A stretch of DNA of 64,000 nt from Myxococcus stipitatus (GCF_021412625.1 NZ_JAKCFI010000002.1:682001-746000); one strand, 5' to 3'; positions 45,452 to 55,410 are shown, counted from the first letter of the stretch. Numbers and translations are program-made. The notes: a model not told the origin generated them from the letters alone.

Positions 45452-45497
45452 GTTGGTTGTGTGACCAACTTATAAACGTGGCCGCCCCGGGCGTCAA
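45452..45497 (-). promoter_or_regulatory. Promoter and dyad operator of the tetR-MFS-coaD-MBL operon
   Basis: On the minus strand TTGACG (45492-45497) and TATAAG (45469-45474) are 17 bases apart, each 5 of 6 consensus. A perfect dyad GTTGGT-TGTGTG-ACCAAC (45452-45469) abuts the -10 and covers the start point. This is the textbook geometry for a TetR repressor blocking its own promoter. Confidence 0.8.
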
Positions 45498-45522
45498 CCC
45501 GGGCCCATGAGGAGGGGCGGGC

Positions 45523-46374
45523 TCAGGTGGGGAGGGAGACGCCGGGGTCGAGGTCGGGGCCGGTGCGCACCGGGGTGTGTCGTCCGGTGACGAAGGACTC
45601 GAGGACGGCGGCGATGAGGGCGGGGACCTCGAGGATGGGGAAGTGGCTGACCGCGGGCAGGCGCATCACGTGGAACCACGTGTGCCGGGCGCTGAAGGCC
45701 ACCTGCGCCTCCAGGTAGTCGTGCGTGTCCGGGCGGGCGTACAGGTGGAGCGTGGGCGTGGCGGGGCTCAGGCCGGTGAGGGCGCGCAGCGGGGAGCCCT
45801 CGCGACCGTAGGCGGCGGCGATCTCCCGTCCGGCCCGGGCCCACATCTCCTCGGGGAAGCCGCCCATCTCGTCGATGATGAAGCGCCGCAGGTCCTCGCG
45901 CTCCACCCCCGTCGTCCACTCGCGGAAGAGGTCCTCGCGCGCCCGCCGCCAGTTGGCGGACACCAGGCCGTGCAGCGTCGAGAGGAAGGTGGGGGGCGCC
46001 TCGGTGACGAGCCAGTCGAGCAGGACCAGCCGGGGGACGCGCTCGGCGCCCAGCTCCCGGCGCAGTTCCAGCGCCCAGAAGCCCGCGTGTGACAGCGCCA
46101 CGGGCACCACCTGTCCGGCGCCGCTCGCCTCCACCACCGCGAGCAGGTCCTCCAGGATGTCGCCGCCGTGGAAGTCGCCGGGGCCCTGCTCGGAGTCGCC
46201 ATGGCCCCGCAGGTCGACGCGGAGCACGCGGCGCCGGGCCGAGCACAGGGACAGGAGGGGCTGGAAGAGGTCCCGGCGGGTGCACCAACCCGGGATGAGG
46301 AGCAGGGCGGGCTCGCCCTGTCCGACGTCGTCGTAGCGGATGCGGGCACCCCCGCTGGCGCGCACCTCGGGCAT
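45523..46374 (-). CDS. Alpha/beta hydrolase of the quinolone 2,4-dioxygenase (HOD/QDO/AqdC) type
   Basis: A 283-residue alpha/beta hydrolase, start ATG 46374 with AGGAGG four bases upstream. It resembles the cofactor-free 3-hydroxy-4-oxoquinaldine 2,4-dioxygenase HOD more than ordinary esterases. Shared segments are PGWC, LLDWLVTEAP, EEMWARAGREI, RHTWFHVMRLP and VSHFP. HOD residues Trp36, Ser101, His102, Asp126, Trp160 and His251 have equivalents Trp30, Ser95, His96, Asp120, Trp153 and His244. HOD His38 and His100 are Thr32 and Leu94 here. HOD-type enzymes open the quinolone ring with O2 and release CO. AqdC relatives degrade the Pseudomonas signal PQS. It lies 84 bases upstream of tetR on the same strand. 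Plain hydrolase activity is the alternative. Confidence 0.72.
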   Translation of the reverse strand: MPEVRASGGARIRYDDVGQGEPALLLIPGWCTRRDLFQPLLSLCSARRRVLRVDLRGHGDSEQGPGDFHGGDILEDLLAVVEASGAGQVVPVALSHAGFWALELRRELGAERVPRLVLLDWLVTEAPPTFLSTLHGLVSANWRRAREDLFREWTTGVEREDLRRFIIDEMGGFPEEMWARAGREIAAAYGREGSPLRALTGLSPATPTLHLYARPDTHDYLEAQVAFSARHTWFHVMRLPAVSHFPILEVPALIAAVLESFVTGRHTPVRTGPDLDPGVSLPT

Positions 46375-46490
46375 GACGCCTCCTGGACGGGGCGGCGGAC
46401 CTGGGGCCTCCCCCGACTCAGGTGGCCACGTGTCGGGGGCGCGGCAGCAGGCGGGCAAAGGGGCGGGTGGTGTCCCAGGCCGCTTCCGGG

Positions 46491-46515
46491 CCGCGCCATG
46501 GGGTGGGCGGCGCGG
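46491..46515 (-). terminator. Hairpin after apt
   Basis: Arms CCGCGCC (46491-46497) and GGCGCGG (46509-46515) are perfect and lie 12 bases beyond the apt stop on the minus strand. There is no T-tract. Confidence 0.4.
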
Positions 46516-46527
46516 GGCGGCCCCGGT

Positions 46528-47082
46528 TCAGAACGACAGGAGCGCCGTCACCTTGTCCGGTCCCAGGCGCTTGGGGCCCTCGAGGAAGTCGAGGCTGATG
46601 AGGAAGCTGAAGCCGACCAGCTCGCCGCCCAGCCGGCGGACGAGCTTCGCGGTGGCGTCGGCGGTGCCGCCGGTGGCGAGCACGTCGTCGACCACCAGCA
46701 CGCGCTCGCCCTGGAGGATGGCGTCCTCGTGCATCTCCAGCCCGTCCGCGCCGTACTCCAGCGAGTAGCGCTCCACGACGGAGCGGTGGGGCAGCTTGCC
46801 CGGCTTGCGCGCGGGGACGAAGCCCGCGTCGAGCGTGAGGGCGATGGGCGCCCCCAGCAGGAAGCCTCGCGCCTCCACCCCCACCACCTTGGTGATGTGC
46901 CGGCCGCGGAAGGGCTCGGCCATGGCGTGGATGACGCGCCCGAACAGGCGCGGGTCGGCGAGCACGGGGGTGATGTCCTTGAAGACGATGCCGGGCTTGG
47001 GGAAGTCCGGCACGTCGCGCAGGCGCGCGTTCAGGTCGGCGACGAGGGTGGGGTCGGACGCGCTGGGGGCGGGCAGGTTCAT
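46528..47082 (-). CDS. apt: Adenine phosphoribosyltransferase
   Basis: A 184-residue type I phosphoribosyltransferase that salvages adenine to AMP. The PRPP-binding signature is [33 protein letters not shown] and [15 protein letters not shown] are the adenine and flexible-loop segments of Apt. [20 protein letters not shown] is the characteristic N-terminal stretch. Length is normal. The ATG overlaps the stop of the upstream 2-hydroxyacid dehydrogenase (ATGA), so the two are coupled. It ends before a GC-rich hairpin. Confidence 0.97.
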   Translation of the reverse strand: MNLPAPSASDPTLVADLNARLRDVPDFPKPGIVFKDITPVLADPRLFGRVIHAMAEPFRGRHITKVVGVEARGFLLGAPIALTLDAGFVPARKPGKLPHRSVVERYSLEYGADGLEMHEDAILQGERVLVVDDVLATGGTADATAKLVRRLGGELVGFSFLISLDFLEGPKRLGPDKVTALLSF

Positions 47083-48065
47083 GCGAAGACCTCCGGGTTG
47101 ACGCAGTGGGGTGGCCGCCGTCCCTCCAGCGCGGCCAGCAGGTTGTCCACCGCCATGGAGGCCATGCGCCCCCGCGTGGCGTGAGACGCGCTGGCGATGT
47201 GCGGCGCCAGCAGGACGTTGGGCAGGGTCATCAGCGGGCTGTCCGGGGGCAGGGGCTCCGGCTCCGTCACGTCCAGCGCCGCGCCCCCCAGCCGGCCCTC
47301 GCGCAGGGCCTCGACGAGCGCCTCCGGGTCCACCACGCCACCCCGCGACGTGTTGACCAGCAGGGCGCCGGGCTTCAGCGCGGCGAGCTCCTCGCGCCCC
47401 ACCCAGTGCCGCGTCAGGGGCGTGAGCGGCACGTGCAGGCTGACGATGTCCGCCTGGGCCAGCAGCGTGGCCTTGTCCACCCGGCGCGCGCCCGTCTGCG
47501 CCTCCAGCGCGGGTTTCGCCTCCCGGCTCACGTAGAGCACGCGCATTCCGAAGCCCCGGGCGCGCCGGGCCACCGCCGAGCCGATGCCGCCCGCGCCGAC
47601 GATGCCCAGGGTCGCCCCGTACACGTCCGTGCCCAGCAGCAGGGTGGGGCTCCAGGTGCGCCACTTCCCCGCGCGCACGTACGCGTCCGCCTCCGCCACC
47701 CGGCGGGCCAGGCCCAGGATGAGCGCGAAGGCGAAGTCCGCGGACGTCTCCGTGAGCGCCCCCGGGGTGTTCCCGACCGCCACCCGGCGCTGGGTACAGG
47801 CCGCGACGTCGATGTTGTCGTAGCCCACGGCCACATTACTGACCGCTCGCAGCCCCGGCGCGAGGGCGAGCAGGCGGGCGTCCACCCGGTCCGTCAACAA
47901 GGTGACGAGTCCGTCCGCCCTGGAGGCTTCTTCCAGGAGTGTGTCCCGGGAGGGTGGCAGTTCGTCCTCCCAGACGCGCAGCTCGACGTGCTCGCCCAGT
48001 CGGCCGAGGGCCTCTCCAGGGAGCTGGCGGGTCACGAAGACACGGGGGCGGACGGTCCGGGCCAT
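47079..48065 (-). CDS. D-isomer-specific 2-hydroxyacid dehydrogenase (glyoxylate reductase-like)
   Basis: A 328-residue NAD(P)H-dependent dehydrogenase. The Rossmann motif [20 protein letters not shown] is followed by [10 protein letters not shown], where the basic residue after the second strand suggests NADPH use. The catalytic Arg is in [11 protein letters not shown], the Glu in [10 protein letters not shown], and the His in [10 protein letters not shown]. Overall it looks like glyoxylate/hydroxypyruvate reductases. I use ATG 48065 ([13 protein letters not shown]). An in-frame ATG at 48086 adds seven residues; neither has a good ribosome site. It is coupled to apt and divergent from the SNF2 gene. 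Confidence 0.92.
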   Translation of the reverse strand: MARTVRPRVFVTRQLPGEALGRLGEHVELRVWEDELPPSRDTLLEEASRADGLVTLLTDRVDARLLALAPGLRAVSNVAVGYDNIDVAACTQRRVAVGNTPGALTETSADFAFALILGLARRVAEADAYVRAGKWRTWSPTLLLGTDVYGATLGIVGAGGIGSAVARRARGFGMRVLYVSREAKPALEAQTGARRVDKATLLAQADIVSLHVPLTPLTRHWVGREELAALKPGALLVNTSRGGVVDPEALVEALREGRLGGAALDVTEPEPLPPDSPLMTLPNVLLAPHIASASHATRGRMASMAVDNLLAALEGRRPPHCVNPEVFA

Positions 48066-48199
48066 GGCGAGCGTTGATGCTCTCATAGCCTGATGTCGGT
48101 GGCTGCTTCCGCTGGCCGACTCATCCACATTTCCCGCGAGCGGGCGACCTCTTGCTGTGCTAGTGGCAAAGGTTCCCCGGCGCCAGGAGCCAGGGGCCT

Positions 48200-51100
48200 T
48201 TGCCAGCCGTGCAATCCACCGTCGACATCCGAGACGCCCTCCCTCCTCAGGACACCCAGTGGCTCAGGGGCCTGAAGGCCGAAGTCCAACCCACCACCTT
48301 CAAGAAGGGCCGGGAGGTCGCCGAGTCGCGGCGCGTCTTCGGGCTCCAGCGGGAGGGGGACCGCATCCGCGCGCAGGTCGCTGGTTCGACCGGCGAGCGC
48401 TACGAGGTCGCGCTGATGCTGGAGGGGGGCAAGGCCACCTCCTCCTGCACGTGTCAGTCGTGGAACGTGTACGGCCCCCACTGCAAGCACGTGGTCGCCG
48501 CGGCGCTCATCTACGCGGCCCGCTTCCGTCCCCCGCCCCGGCCGCAGCCCCAGCCGGTGGCCGCCGCCGTGCCGGAGGCCACGGCCCCGTCCGCCGCCGC
48601 CAACGAGGTGGTGGAGTCGGAGGTCCCGGTGGAGCCGGACGCCCCCGCCGCGGACGCGGTCAGCCTGCCGGCGCTCGCCAAGGTGGAGAGCTGGCTGGGC
48701 CTGTCCTCGCAGCCGGACTACGAGTTCTTCTATCGGCTGACGGCCGCGAACACGAACTCGGGCAGCCGCCAGTGGGTGGTGGACGTGCGTCGCCAGGACG
48801 CGCAGACCAAGGGCCCCATCCACGTGAAGCGGGTGCTCCAGACGGGGGGGCGCATCGCCCCCGCGGACGAGCGCGTCTTCATGGTGCTGGCGCGGCACGA
48901 GCACCGCTACGATTCGCGCATCGTCCTGTCGGACGAGGACCTGAGCGAGGTGCTGGACCTTTTGCGCCAGCGGCGCGTCATCTACCGCGGCACGGCGCTC
49001 ATCAACACGGAGACGCCGGTGCGGCCGCAGATCCGCCTGGAGTCGCGTCCGGACGGCGCGGACGCGCGCATCGAGCTGCTCTTCCCGGACGGCGCCAGCT
49101 ACGCGCTCAAGGACGTCATCCTGCTGTCGGGGCGGCGCACCTGGGTCATCCAGGGGCAGAACCTGCACCCGGTGGAGCCAGACTTCCCGCCCCGGCTGCT
49201 GCGCAAGTGGCTGCTGGAGCCGAGCATGTCCTTCCCCACGGGGCAGCTCGACCGGGTGCTGACGTTCTTCGCCGCGCACCTGCCGCGCTTCCGCATGTCG
49301 TTGAAGGCCGACGACATCGAGGTGGACGAGACGGTGCAGCCCCACTTCGTCCTCACGCTGGAGGGCAACCCGGAGCGCGTGAAGGTGCAGCTGGCCGCGC
49401 GCTACGGGCAGACCACCGCGCCGGTGTCCCCCACCGCCACGCACCTGGGCTACGCCAGCGGCGTGGGCGGGGACAGCCGCAAGCTGTTCCGTCGCCGCGA
49501 GGACCTGGAGCGCGCCGCGGGCAAGCAGCTGCTGGACATGGGGCTGCGCTTCGACCCGCAGGCGCACGCGTTCGACGCGACGGGGGACGTGGCGCTGGAG
49601 TTCTGGGCGCGCGGCCTGGCGTCGCTGCCGCCCGAGTGGGAGCGCTTCGGCGTGCAGGCGCCCAAGGTGCGCCTGCGTCCCAAGCTCAAGCCGCGCATCC
49701 GCGTGGGCATGAGCGGCGTGCAGTGGTTCGACCTGGACGCGGAGTTCGTCACCGACGACCAGGCGGTGGACCTGGGCGCGGTGCGCATGTGGCTGGACTC
49801 CGGCCGCCGCTTCGTCCCCCTGAAGGACGGGACGTTCGCGGAGGCGGACCCGGTGGAGATCAAGCGCGTGGCGGACCTCCTGGAGGAGGCCGGCGCCATG
49901 CCGGGCCGCTCGCGCACGCGGCTGCCGCTGCACCAGGCCGTCGCGCTGGACCTGCTGGCGGACCTGGGCGAGTTCACCGAGGTGGAGGCCAAGGCGCGCC
50001 AGGCGATGCTGGAGCTGCGCGAGACGGCGGGCGTGCCCAAGGTGGCGGTGCCGGACGGCCTGCAGGCCACGCTGCGCCACTACCAGGAGGCGGGCCTGTC
50101 CTGGCTGTGGTTCCTGCGCCGCCACGGGCTGTCCGGCATCCTCGCGGACGACATGGGTCTGGGCAAGACCATCCAGTCGCTCAGCCTCCTGCAGAAGGTG
50201 GCCAACGACGAGGGCCGCAAGCCGTCGCTCGTCGTCGCGCCCACCAGCGTGCTCGCCAACTGGGAGCGCGAGGCGGAGCGCTTCACCCCGGGCCTGAAGT
50301 CCATGGTGTGGCACGGCCAGGACCGCAAGGAGCGCGCCGAGGACCTGAAGGAGATGGACCTGGTGCTCACGTCCTACGCGCTGGTGCGCCGCGACCTGGA
50401 CCAGCTCTCCCAGGTGGGCTTCCGCTACGTCATCCTGGACGAAGCGCAGAACATCAAGAACGCGGACAGCGCCACCGCGCAGGCGTGCAAGGCGCTGCCG
50501 AGCGAGACGCGCCTGGCCCTGACGGGCACGCCGCTGGAGAACCGGCTGTCGGAGCTGTGGAGCATCTTCGACTTCCTGATGCCGGGCTTCCTCGGCAGCG
50601 CGGACGGCTTCGGCGACCGCTACGAGCAGCCCATCCAGGTGGCCAACGACTCGACGGTGAAGGACCGGCTGCGCCGCCGCATCCAGCCCTTCATCCTGCG
50701 CCGCCTCAAGACGGAGGTGGCCAAGGACCTGCCGCCGAAGACGGAGAGCGTGGCCTGGTGCGAGATGGAGCCCGGCCAGGCCGCCCTCTATCGCGAGGTG
50801 ATGGAGGAGAGCCGCCGCAAGGTCAACGAGAGCATCGAGAAGGTCGGCTTCAAGCGCAGCCGCGTCTCGATTCTCGCCGCGCTCATGCGCCTGCGTCAGG
50901 TGTGCTGCGACCCTCGGCTGCTCAAGATGCCGCCCGGCACGCTCCTGCCGCCCAGCGCCAAGGTCGAGCGCTTCATGGAGCTGGTGGAGGACCTGGTGGC
51001 GGAGGGCCACCGCGCCCTGGTGTTCAGCCAGTTCACGGAGATGCTGGAGCTGCTCAAGGCGGAGGCGGACAAGAAGGGCCTGCGCTACCTCTACCTGGAC

Positions 51101-51469
51101 GGCCGCACCAAGGACCGCATGGGCAAGGTGGACGAGTACAACCGCCCGGACGGCCCGCCCCTGTTCTTCATCTCCCTGAAGGCGGGCGGCACCGGCCTCA
51201 ACCTCACCGCGGCCGACTACGTCATCCACTTCGACCCGTGGTGGAACCCGGCCGTCGAGGACCAGGCCACGGACCGTACGCACCGCATCGGCCAGACGCG
51301 CGCCGTCATCAGCTACAAGCTCATCACCCGCGGCACGGTGGAGGAGAAGATCCTCTCGCTCCAGCGCCGCAAGCGGGACCTGGCCGCTGGCGTCCTGGGC
51401 GGGGAGGGGGACGAGATGGCACGCACCCTCACCGAGCAGGACATCCAGGAGCTGTTCACCGAGACCTGA
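48200..51469 (+). CDS. SNF2-family helicase-like ATPase with N-terminal SWIM zinc finger
   Basis: A 1089-residue protein. A SWIM finger lies at the N-terminus (Cys83, Cys85, Cys95, His97 in C-T-C...H-C-K-H). Residues about 115-160 are Pro/Ala-rich. A beta-rich middle (SNF2 bacterial-type DUF) precedes the SNF2 ATPase. The motifs are [16 protein letters not shown] (Lys about 656), [24 protein letters not shown] (DEAQ box), [45 protein letters not shown] and [12 protein letters not shown]. The start is TTG 48200 with AGGGG four bases upstream; GTG 48209 is an alternative. Bacterial members remodel RNA polymerase or nucleoid complexes, as in RapA-like roles, but the function is untested. It precedes recN by 147 bases. 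Confidence 0.93.
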   Translation: MPAVQSTVDIRDALPPQDTQWLRGLKAEVQPTTFKKGREVAESRRVFGLQREGDRIRAQVAGSTGERYEVALMLEGGKATSSCTCQSWNVYGPHCKHVVAAALIYAARFRPPPRPQPQPVAAAVPEATAPSAAANEVVESEVPVEPDAPAADAVSLPALAKVESWLGLSSQPDYEFFYRLTAANTNSGSRQWVVDVRRQDAQTKGPIHVKRVLQTGGRIAPADERVFMVLARHEHRYDSRIVLSDEDLSEVLDLLRQRRVIYRGTALINTETPVRPQIRLESRPDGADARIELLFPDGASYALKDVILLSGRRTWVIQGQNLHPVEPDFPPRLLRKWLLEPSMSFPTGQLDRVLTFFAAHLPRFRMSLKADDIEVDETVQPHFVLTLEGNPERVKVQLAARYGQTTAPVSPTATHLGYASGVGGDSRKLFRRREDLERAAGKQLLDMGLRFDPQAHAFDATGDVALEFWARGLASLPPEWERFGVQAPKVRLRPKLKPRIRVGMSGVQWFDLDAEFVTDDQAVDLGAVRMWLDSGRRFVPLKDGTFAEADPVEIKRVADLLEEAGAMPGRSRTRLPLHQAVALDLLADLGEFTEVEAKARQAMLELRETAGVPKVAVPDGLQATLRHYQEAGLSWLWFLRRHGLSGILADDMGLGKTIQSLSLLQKVANDEGRKPSLVVAPTSVLANWEREAERFTPGLKSMVWHGQDRKERAEDLKEMDLVLTSYALVRRDLDQLSQVGFRYVILDEAQNIKNADSATAQACKALPSETRLALTGTPLENRLSELWSIFDFLMPGFLGSADGFGDRYEQPIQVANDSTVKDRLRRRIQPFILRRLKTEVAKDLPPKTESVAWCEMEPGQAALYREVMEESRRKVNESIEKVGFKRSRVSILAALMRLRQVCCDPRLLKMPPGTLLPPSAKVERFMELVEDLVAEGHRALVFSQFTEMLELLKAEADKKGLRYLYLDGRTKDRMGKVDEYNRPDGPPLFFISLKAGGTGLNLTAADYVIHFDPWWNPAVEDQATDRTHRIGQTRAVISYKLITRGTVEEKILSLQRRKRDLAAGVLGGEGDEMARTLTEQDIQELFTET

Positions 51470-51616
51470 GTCGGAGGGGAAGGTTGGGGCGCCAACGGCG
51501 CCCTGCCTCCCACCCGCCCGCCATCCGTGCGGCTGGACGGAACGCCTGTGCAGTGTCAGGGGGACCTGTTAGGGTGTTCAGTGCCAGGGCCGTCGTACGG
51601 ACATTGGAGGGCGCGC

Positions 51617-53359
51617 GTGCTGCTGGGTCTGCGGATTTCGAACGTGGCGGTGATCGAGGAGGTGGAGGTGGCGTTCGGAGCCGGCCTCACCGTCCTCACG
51701 GGTGAGACGGGGGCGGGTAAGTCCATCCTCGTGGATTCATTGGGGCTGCTGCTCGGCGGCCGGGCGGACGCGGAGGTCATCCGCGCCGGCTGCGAGGAGG
51801 CGTCCGTGGAGGGCGTCTTCGCGCGCACCCCGGTGCTGGCCTCGCGCCTGGAGGAGCTGGGGCTGCCGGACCTGGGGGACGAGGTGCTCGTCCGCCGGGT
51901 GCTGGGGCGCACCGGCCGGGGCAAGGTCTACGTCAACGGCGCCCTGGTGACGGTGGGGGTGCTGACGAAGCTGACCCGGGGGGCGGTGGACATCGCCGGG
52001 CAGCACGAGCACGTCAGCCTCTTCGACCCCGCCCTGCACCGGGTGCTGTTGGACCGGTACGGGGAGGTGGAGGAGCCGCTGGCGGCCTACTTCGGGGAGT
52101 ACTCCGCGCTGCGGGAGGTGGACGCGCGCATGGAGGCCCTGGGCGGGGACGAGGCGAAGGTGCGCGAGCGGGCGGAGTTCCTGCGCTTCCAACTGGATGA
52201 AATCTCCCGCATCGACCCGGAGCCGGGGGAGGACGCGCGGCTGGACGCGGAGCGCAAGCGCCTGTCGAGCGCGGAGAAGCTCAAGCGGCACGCGGCGGAG
52301 GCGGAGCTGCTCGTCTCCGGGGAGGAGCCGTCCGCGGTGGAGACGGTGGGGCGGGCGCTGGGGCTGGTGCACGAGGCCGTCAAGTGCGACGCGTCGCTGT
52401 CCCCGGTGGCGCAGGCGCTGAGCACGGCGCTGGCGGAGCTGGAGGAGGCACGGCGGCGGCTCAACCGGTACGTGGAGGGCCTGGAGTCGGACCCGAACCG
52501 GCTGGCGGACGTGGAGGAGCGGCTGGACGGCCTCAAGCGGCTGTGCCGCAAGCACGGCGCCACGCTGGATGGCGTGTTGAAGAAGCGCGGCGAAATCGAG
52601 GCCGAGCTGGGCACGCTGGAGAACCGGCAGGAGGTGCTGGAGGAGCTGGCCGCGGAGCGGCGGCGGGTGGAGGAGCGCGCGCGCAAGGCGGCCGCGGCGC
52701 TGTCGCGGGCGCGCTCGGCGAGCGCGGTGGAGTTCTCCGCCCAGGTGCGCGAGGGCCTGGGGCACCTGGCCATGGGCAAGGCGGCCTTCGAGGTGCGGGT
52801 GACACCCGGAGAGGTGCTGCGCCCGGACGGCCTGGACGAGGTGGAGTTCTTCTTCAGCGCCAACCCCGGGGAGCCGGCGCGCGCGCTGGCGAAGGTGGCC
52901 TCCGGTGGCGAGGCCAGCCGTCTGCTGCTGGCCCTCAAGCGGGCCCTGGCCGACAGCGACAAGGGCGGGTGCTACATCCTCGACGAGGCGGACGCGGGCG
53001 TCAGCGGGGCCATCGCGGACGTGGTGGGGCGGATGATCAAGGAGGTCAGCGGCCACCGTCAGGTGCTCTGCATCACCCACCTGCCCCAGGTGGCGGCCTA
53101 CGCGGACGCGCACCTGCTCATCCGCAAGGCGGTGAAGGGGGAGCGGACCGTGTCCCAGGTGACAGTCCTGGCGGCCGGCGCGGAGCGCACCCGGGAGCTG
53201 GCCCGGATGATGTCCGGCGTGGAGGTGACGCGCGAGGCGCTGGGGGCCGCAGAGGCCCTGGTGCGCTCGGCCCACCGGGCCCTGACGCCGCCCCGGGCCC
53301 GCAGCCGGGAGTCCGGACCCGAGGGGAACCCCCGGGGACGGCTGCGCCGGACGGCTTGA
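51617..53359 (+). CDS. recN: DNA repair protein RecN
   Basis: A 580-residue SMC-like protein of double-strand-break repair. It shows Walker A VLTGETGAGKSILVDSLGLL and the RecN motif DIAGQHEHVSLFDPALHR. A coiled coil spans about residues 155-380 (rich in E/R/A heptads). The ABC signature is KVASGGEASRLLLALKRAL and Walker B is CYILDEADAGVSG, then ITHLPQVAAYAD. The start is GTG 51617, with GGAGG six bases upstream. Length is close to E. coli RecN (553), with a short basic C-terminal tail (residues 555-580) extra. No SOS box was recognised in the 147-base upstream gap. Confidence 0.96.
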   Translation: MLLGLRISNVAVIEEVEVAFGAGLTVLTGETGAGKSILVDSLGLLLGGRADAEVIRAGCEEASVEGVFARTPVLASRLEELGLPDLGDEVLVRRVLGRTGRGKVYVNGALVTVGVLTKLTRGAVDIAGQHEHVSLFDPALHRVLLDRYGEVEEPLAAYFGEYSALREVDARMEALGGDEAKVRERAEFLRFQLDEISRIDPEPGEDARLDAERKRLSSAEKLKRHAAEAELLVSGEEPSAVETVGRALGLVHEAVKCDASLSPVAQALSTALAELEEARRRLNRYVEGLESDPNRLADVEERLDGLKRLCRKHGATLDGVLKKRGEIEAELGTLENRQEVLEELAAERRRVEERARKAAAALSRARSASAVEFSAQVREGLGHLAMGKAAFEVRVTPGEVLRPDGLDEVEFFFSANPGEPARALAKVASGGEASRLLLALKRALADSDKGGCYILDEADAGVSGAIADVVGRMIKEVSGHRQVLCITHLPQVAAYADAHLLIRKAVKGERTVSQVTVLAAGAERTRELARMMSGVEVTREALGAAEALVRSAHRALTPPRARSRESGPEGNPRGRLRRTA

Positions 53360-53383
53360 CGCGGTGCAAGGTCATCCGTGTCC

Positions 53384-53412
53384 TTGCCCCATCCCTGGGT
53401 CTCACATAGCAT
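53384..53412 (+). promoter_or_regulatory. Candidate promoter of the PP2C phosphatase gene (possibly leaderless)
   Basis: TTGCCC (53384-53389) and TAGCAT (53407-53412) are 17 bases apart. Initiation 7-8 bases after the -10 would fall on or next to the GTG at 53420, and no Shine-Dalgarno precedes that codon, so the mRNA may be leaderless. Confidence 0.4.
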
Positions 53413-53419
53413 CCTTGGT

Positions 53420-54217
53420 GTGTCCAACACCGCAGGGCAGACCGCGGCCTCCCGCCTCAAAGTCGTTTCCGCTGGCCTGACGGACGTCGGGCGTAAGCGC
53501 AACCACAACGAGGACAGCTTCCTCCTCGACGACGAGCTCCAGCTCTACGTCGTGGCGGACGGCATGGGGGGTCATGCGGGCGGGGGCACCGCCTCCCGTA
53601 TCGCCGTGGAGACCATCGACAAGGAGTTGCGGCGCGCGCGGGAGGGGAAGGACAACCCCTTCCTGTCCGTGCCCAACCTCCAGGACTCACCCATCCCGGA
53701 GGCCCTGCGCACGGCCGTGGAGAAGGCCTGTCTGGCCATCTACACCGCCGCGCAGGAGGATCCGCGTCTTTCGGGCATGGGCACCACCGTGATTTCGTTG
53801 GTGGTGCGCGAGGAGCACGCCTTCTTCGCCCACGTGGGCGACAGCCGGGCGTACCTCATCCGGGGTGACCTCATCCAGCAGATCTCCGAGGACCACTCGC
53901 TGGTCAACGAGCAGATCAAGGCCGGGATGATCACCCCCGAGGAGGCCAAGCACTCCCGCTACAAGAACATCATCACCCGCTCCGTGGGCTTCGAGGAGGA
54001 GGTCCAGGTCGACGTCATGGGCCTGGTCTCCGAGCCCGGCGACGTCTTCCTGCTGTGTTCGGACGGCCTGGCCAACATGCTCGAGGACAAGGAGATCCAC
54101 GAGGTGGTGGCCAAGGCCCAGGGCTTCGAGGGCGTGCCCAAGCGCCTCATCGACCTGGCCAACGAGCGCGGCGGCGACGACAACATCACCGTCATCGTGG
54201 TGCGGGTCGAGGCCTGA
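53420..54217 (+). CDS. PP2C-type protein serine/threonine phosphatase (Stp family)
   Basis: A 265-residue soluble phosphatase. The metal-binding and catalytic motifs of bacterial PP2C are all present: RKRNHNEDSFLLD, VVADGMGGHAGG, GMGTTVISLVV, AHVGDSRAYLIR, LLCSDGLANML and GGDDNITVIVV. It would reverse Hanks-type Ser/Thr kinase phosphorylation, abundant in myxobacteria; no kinase is adjacent. The start is set at GTG 53420 (V-S-N-T-A-G-Q-T-A). An in-frame GTG at 53378 would add 14 residues and would lie upstream of the likely promoter. It follows recN by 60 bases. Confidence 0.94.
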   Translation: MSNTAGQTAASRLKVVSAGLTDVGRKRNHNEDSFLLDDELQLYVVADGMGGHAGGGTASRIAVETIDKELRRAREGKDNPFLSVPNLQDSPIPEALRTAVEKACLAIYTAAQEDPRLSGMGTTVISLVVREEHAFFAHVGDSRAYLIRGDLIQQISEDHSLVNEQIKAGMITPEEAKHSRYKNIITRSVGFEEEVQVDVMGLVSEPGDVFLLCSDGLANMLEDKEIHEVVAKAQGFEGVPKRLIDLANERGGDDNITVIVVRVEA

Positions 54218-54433
54218 AATCGCCCCGCGCGTGGCCGACAACCGCCTCTTCAGGTCACTGTTGACCTTGACACTCTTGGAAACTGAATGGTAGCTGCCCA
54301 AACGTTTCCAGCCCTGGCAGACGCTAGGCCGGAGACGTTAGCGGGAGGGGTGAGGCGGTGGGGGAGGTGATGGGCGCGCGGGAGCGACTTAGCTTCGGGC
54401 GCCGGAAGTCCCACGCAAGCAGGGAGCTGTCCT

Positions 54434-55351
54434 GTGGCGAAAAAGTCCTTCACGTTGATGGTCATCCCAGACCACGACGCGCCGGTGAAGCGGTACACCA
54501 TCCAGCGGTCCTTCCTCATGCAGGTGGGGATGGGGCTCATGCTGGTGGTGGGACTGGGGGCGGGGGCGAGCATCCACTACTTCCAGGTGGCGGCCGACGC
54601 GTCGGAGAATCGAATCCTTCGCGAGGAGAACCTGACGCTGCGCTCGCAGCTCAAGTCGGTGCGTGAGCGCATCGAGCACATCGGGTCGACGTTGGACCGG
54701 GTGGAGCGGTTCGACCAGAAGCTGCGCGCGATGACGCTCCTGTCCGACCCGCAGCGCAACCTGGCCATGGGCCCCACGGAGCCGGAGGCGGGCACGCAGG
54801 TGCCGGCCACGGACACCCAGTTCACCCAGCTGACGACGACGGAGACGCCCAAGCTGTTGATGGGCCGGCTGGACAAGCTGAGCGCGGAGGCCACGCGGCA
54901 GGAGCAGAGCCTCCAGGAGCTGCAGGCGTACTTCCAGGACCAGAAGTCGCTCCTGGCGTCGACGCCGTCCATCTGGCCGGCGCGCGGGTGGGTGACGAGC
55001 GATTTCGGTCAGCGCCTGGACCCGTACACGGCGGACCGGGTGATGCACGCGGGGCTCGACATCGCGGCGCCGCACGGCAAGGAGGTCTTCTCTCCGTCGG
55101 ACGGCACGGTGGTGTTCGCGGGCCTGGAGGGTGGCTACGGCAACGTCATCGTCGTGGATCACGGCTACGGCATCAAGACGCGCTACGGCCACCTGGCGAA
55201 GATGCTGGTGAAGGCGGGTGACAAGGTGAAGCGCGGCTCGCTCATCGCGGCGGTGGGCAACACCGGCCGCTCCACCGGGCCGCACCTGCACTACGAGGTC
55301 CGCGTCAACGGCATCCCGCAGAACCCGCGCAAGTTCATCCTCGAGGAGTAG
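54434..55351 (+). CDS. M23 (LytM) family peptidase, membrane-anchored, with coiled coil
   Basis: A 305-residue protein from GTG 54434, with GGGAG eight bases upstream. A basic N-terminus is followed by one transmembrane helix (residues about 28-50). A coiled coil follows (about 55-85; NRILREENLTLRSQLKSVRE) and a linker. The LytM domain is at about 175-305 (WVTSDFGQRLDPYT). Zinc ligands are present: H and D in MHAGLDIAAPHG and the H-x-H in GPHLHYEVRVNG, so it should be an active endopeptidase cutting peptidoglycan cross-links. The architecture resembles MepM/NlpD-like envelope proteins. Upstream, TTGACA at 54267-54272 may be part of its promoter. It converges on the degenerate GGDEF gene. Confidence 0.93.
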   Translation: MAKKSFTLMVIPDHDAPVKRYTIQRSFLMQVGMGLMLVVGLGAGASIHYFQVAADASENRILREENLTLRSQLKSVRERIEHIGSTLDRVERFDQKLRAMTLLSDPQRNLAMGPTEPEAGTQVPATDTQFTQLTTTETPKLLMGRLDKLSAEATRQEQSLQELQAYFQDQKSLLASTPSIWPARGWVTSDFGQRLDPYTADRVMHAGLDIAAPHGKEVFSPSDGTVVFAGLEGGYGNVIVVDHGYGIKTRYGHLAKMLVKAGDKVKRGSLIAAVGNTGRSTGPHLHYEVRVNGIPQNPRKFILEE

Positions 55352-55379
55352 CGGGACCCTTCTCCCGGTGCCCGTCCCC

Positions 55380-55410
55380 GAAAGGAGGCCCCGCCATGGC
55401 GGCCCCTTTC
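55380..55410. terminator. Imperfect hairpin between convergent M23 and GGDEF-like genes
   Basis: GAAAGG-a-GGCC-cc-GCC pairs with GGC-GGCC-CCTTTC around an ATG-containing turn, reaching into the stop codon of the minus-strand gene. It could end transcription from both sides. Confidence 0.45.

Noticed and set aside
48083..51283. A 1066-codon open frame on the minus strand opposite the SNF2 gene
   Set aside because: Low-complexity composition and no motifs; the plus-strand SNF2/SWIM protein explains the coding signal.
54290..54345. Second sigma-54-like element (TGGCAGACGCTAGGC) before the M23 peptidase gene
   Set aside because: Only GG and GC spacing fits; the -12 TTGC is AGGC, so the match is too weak.
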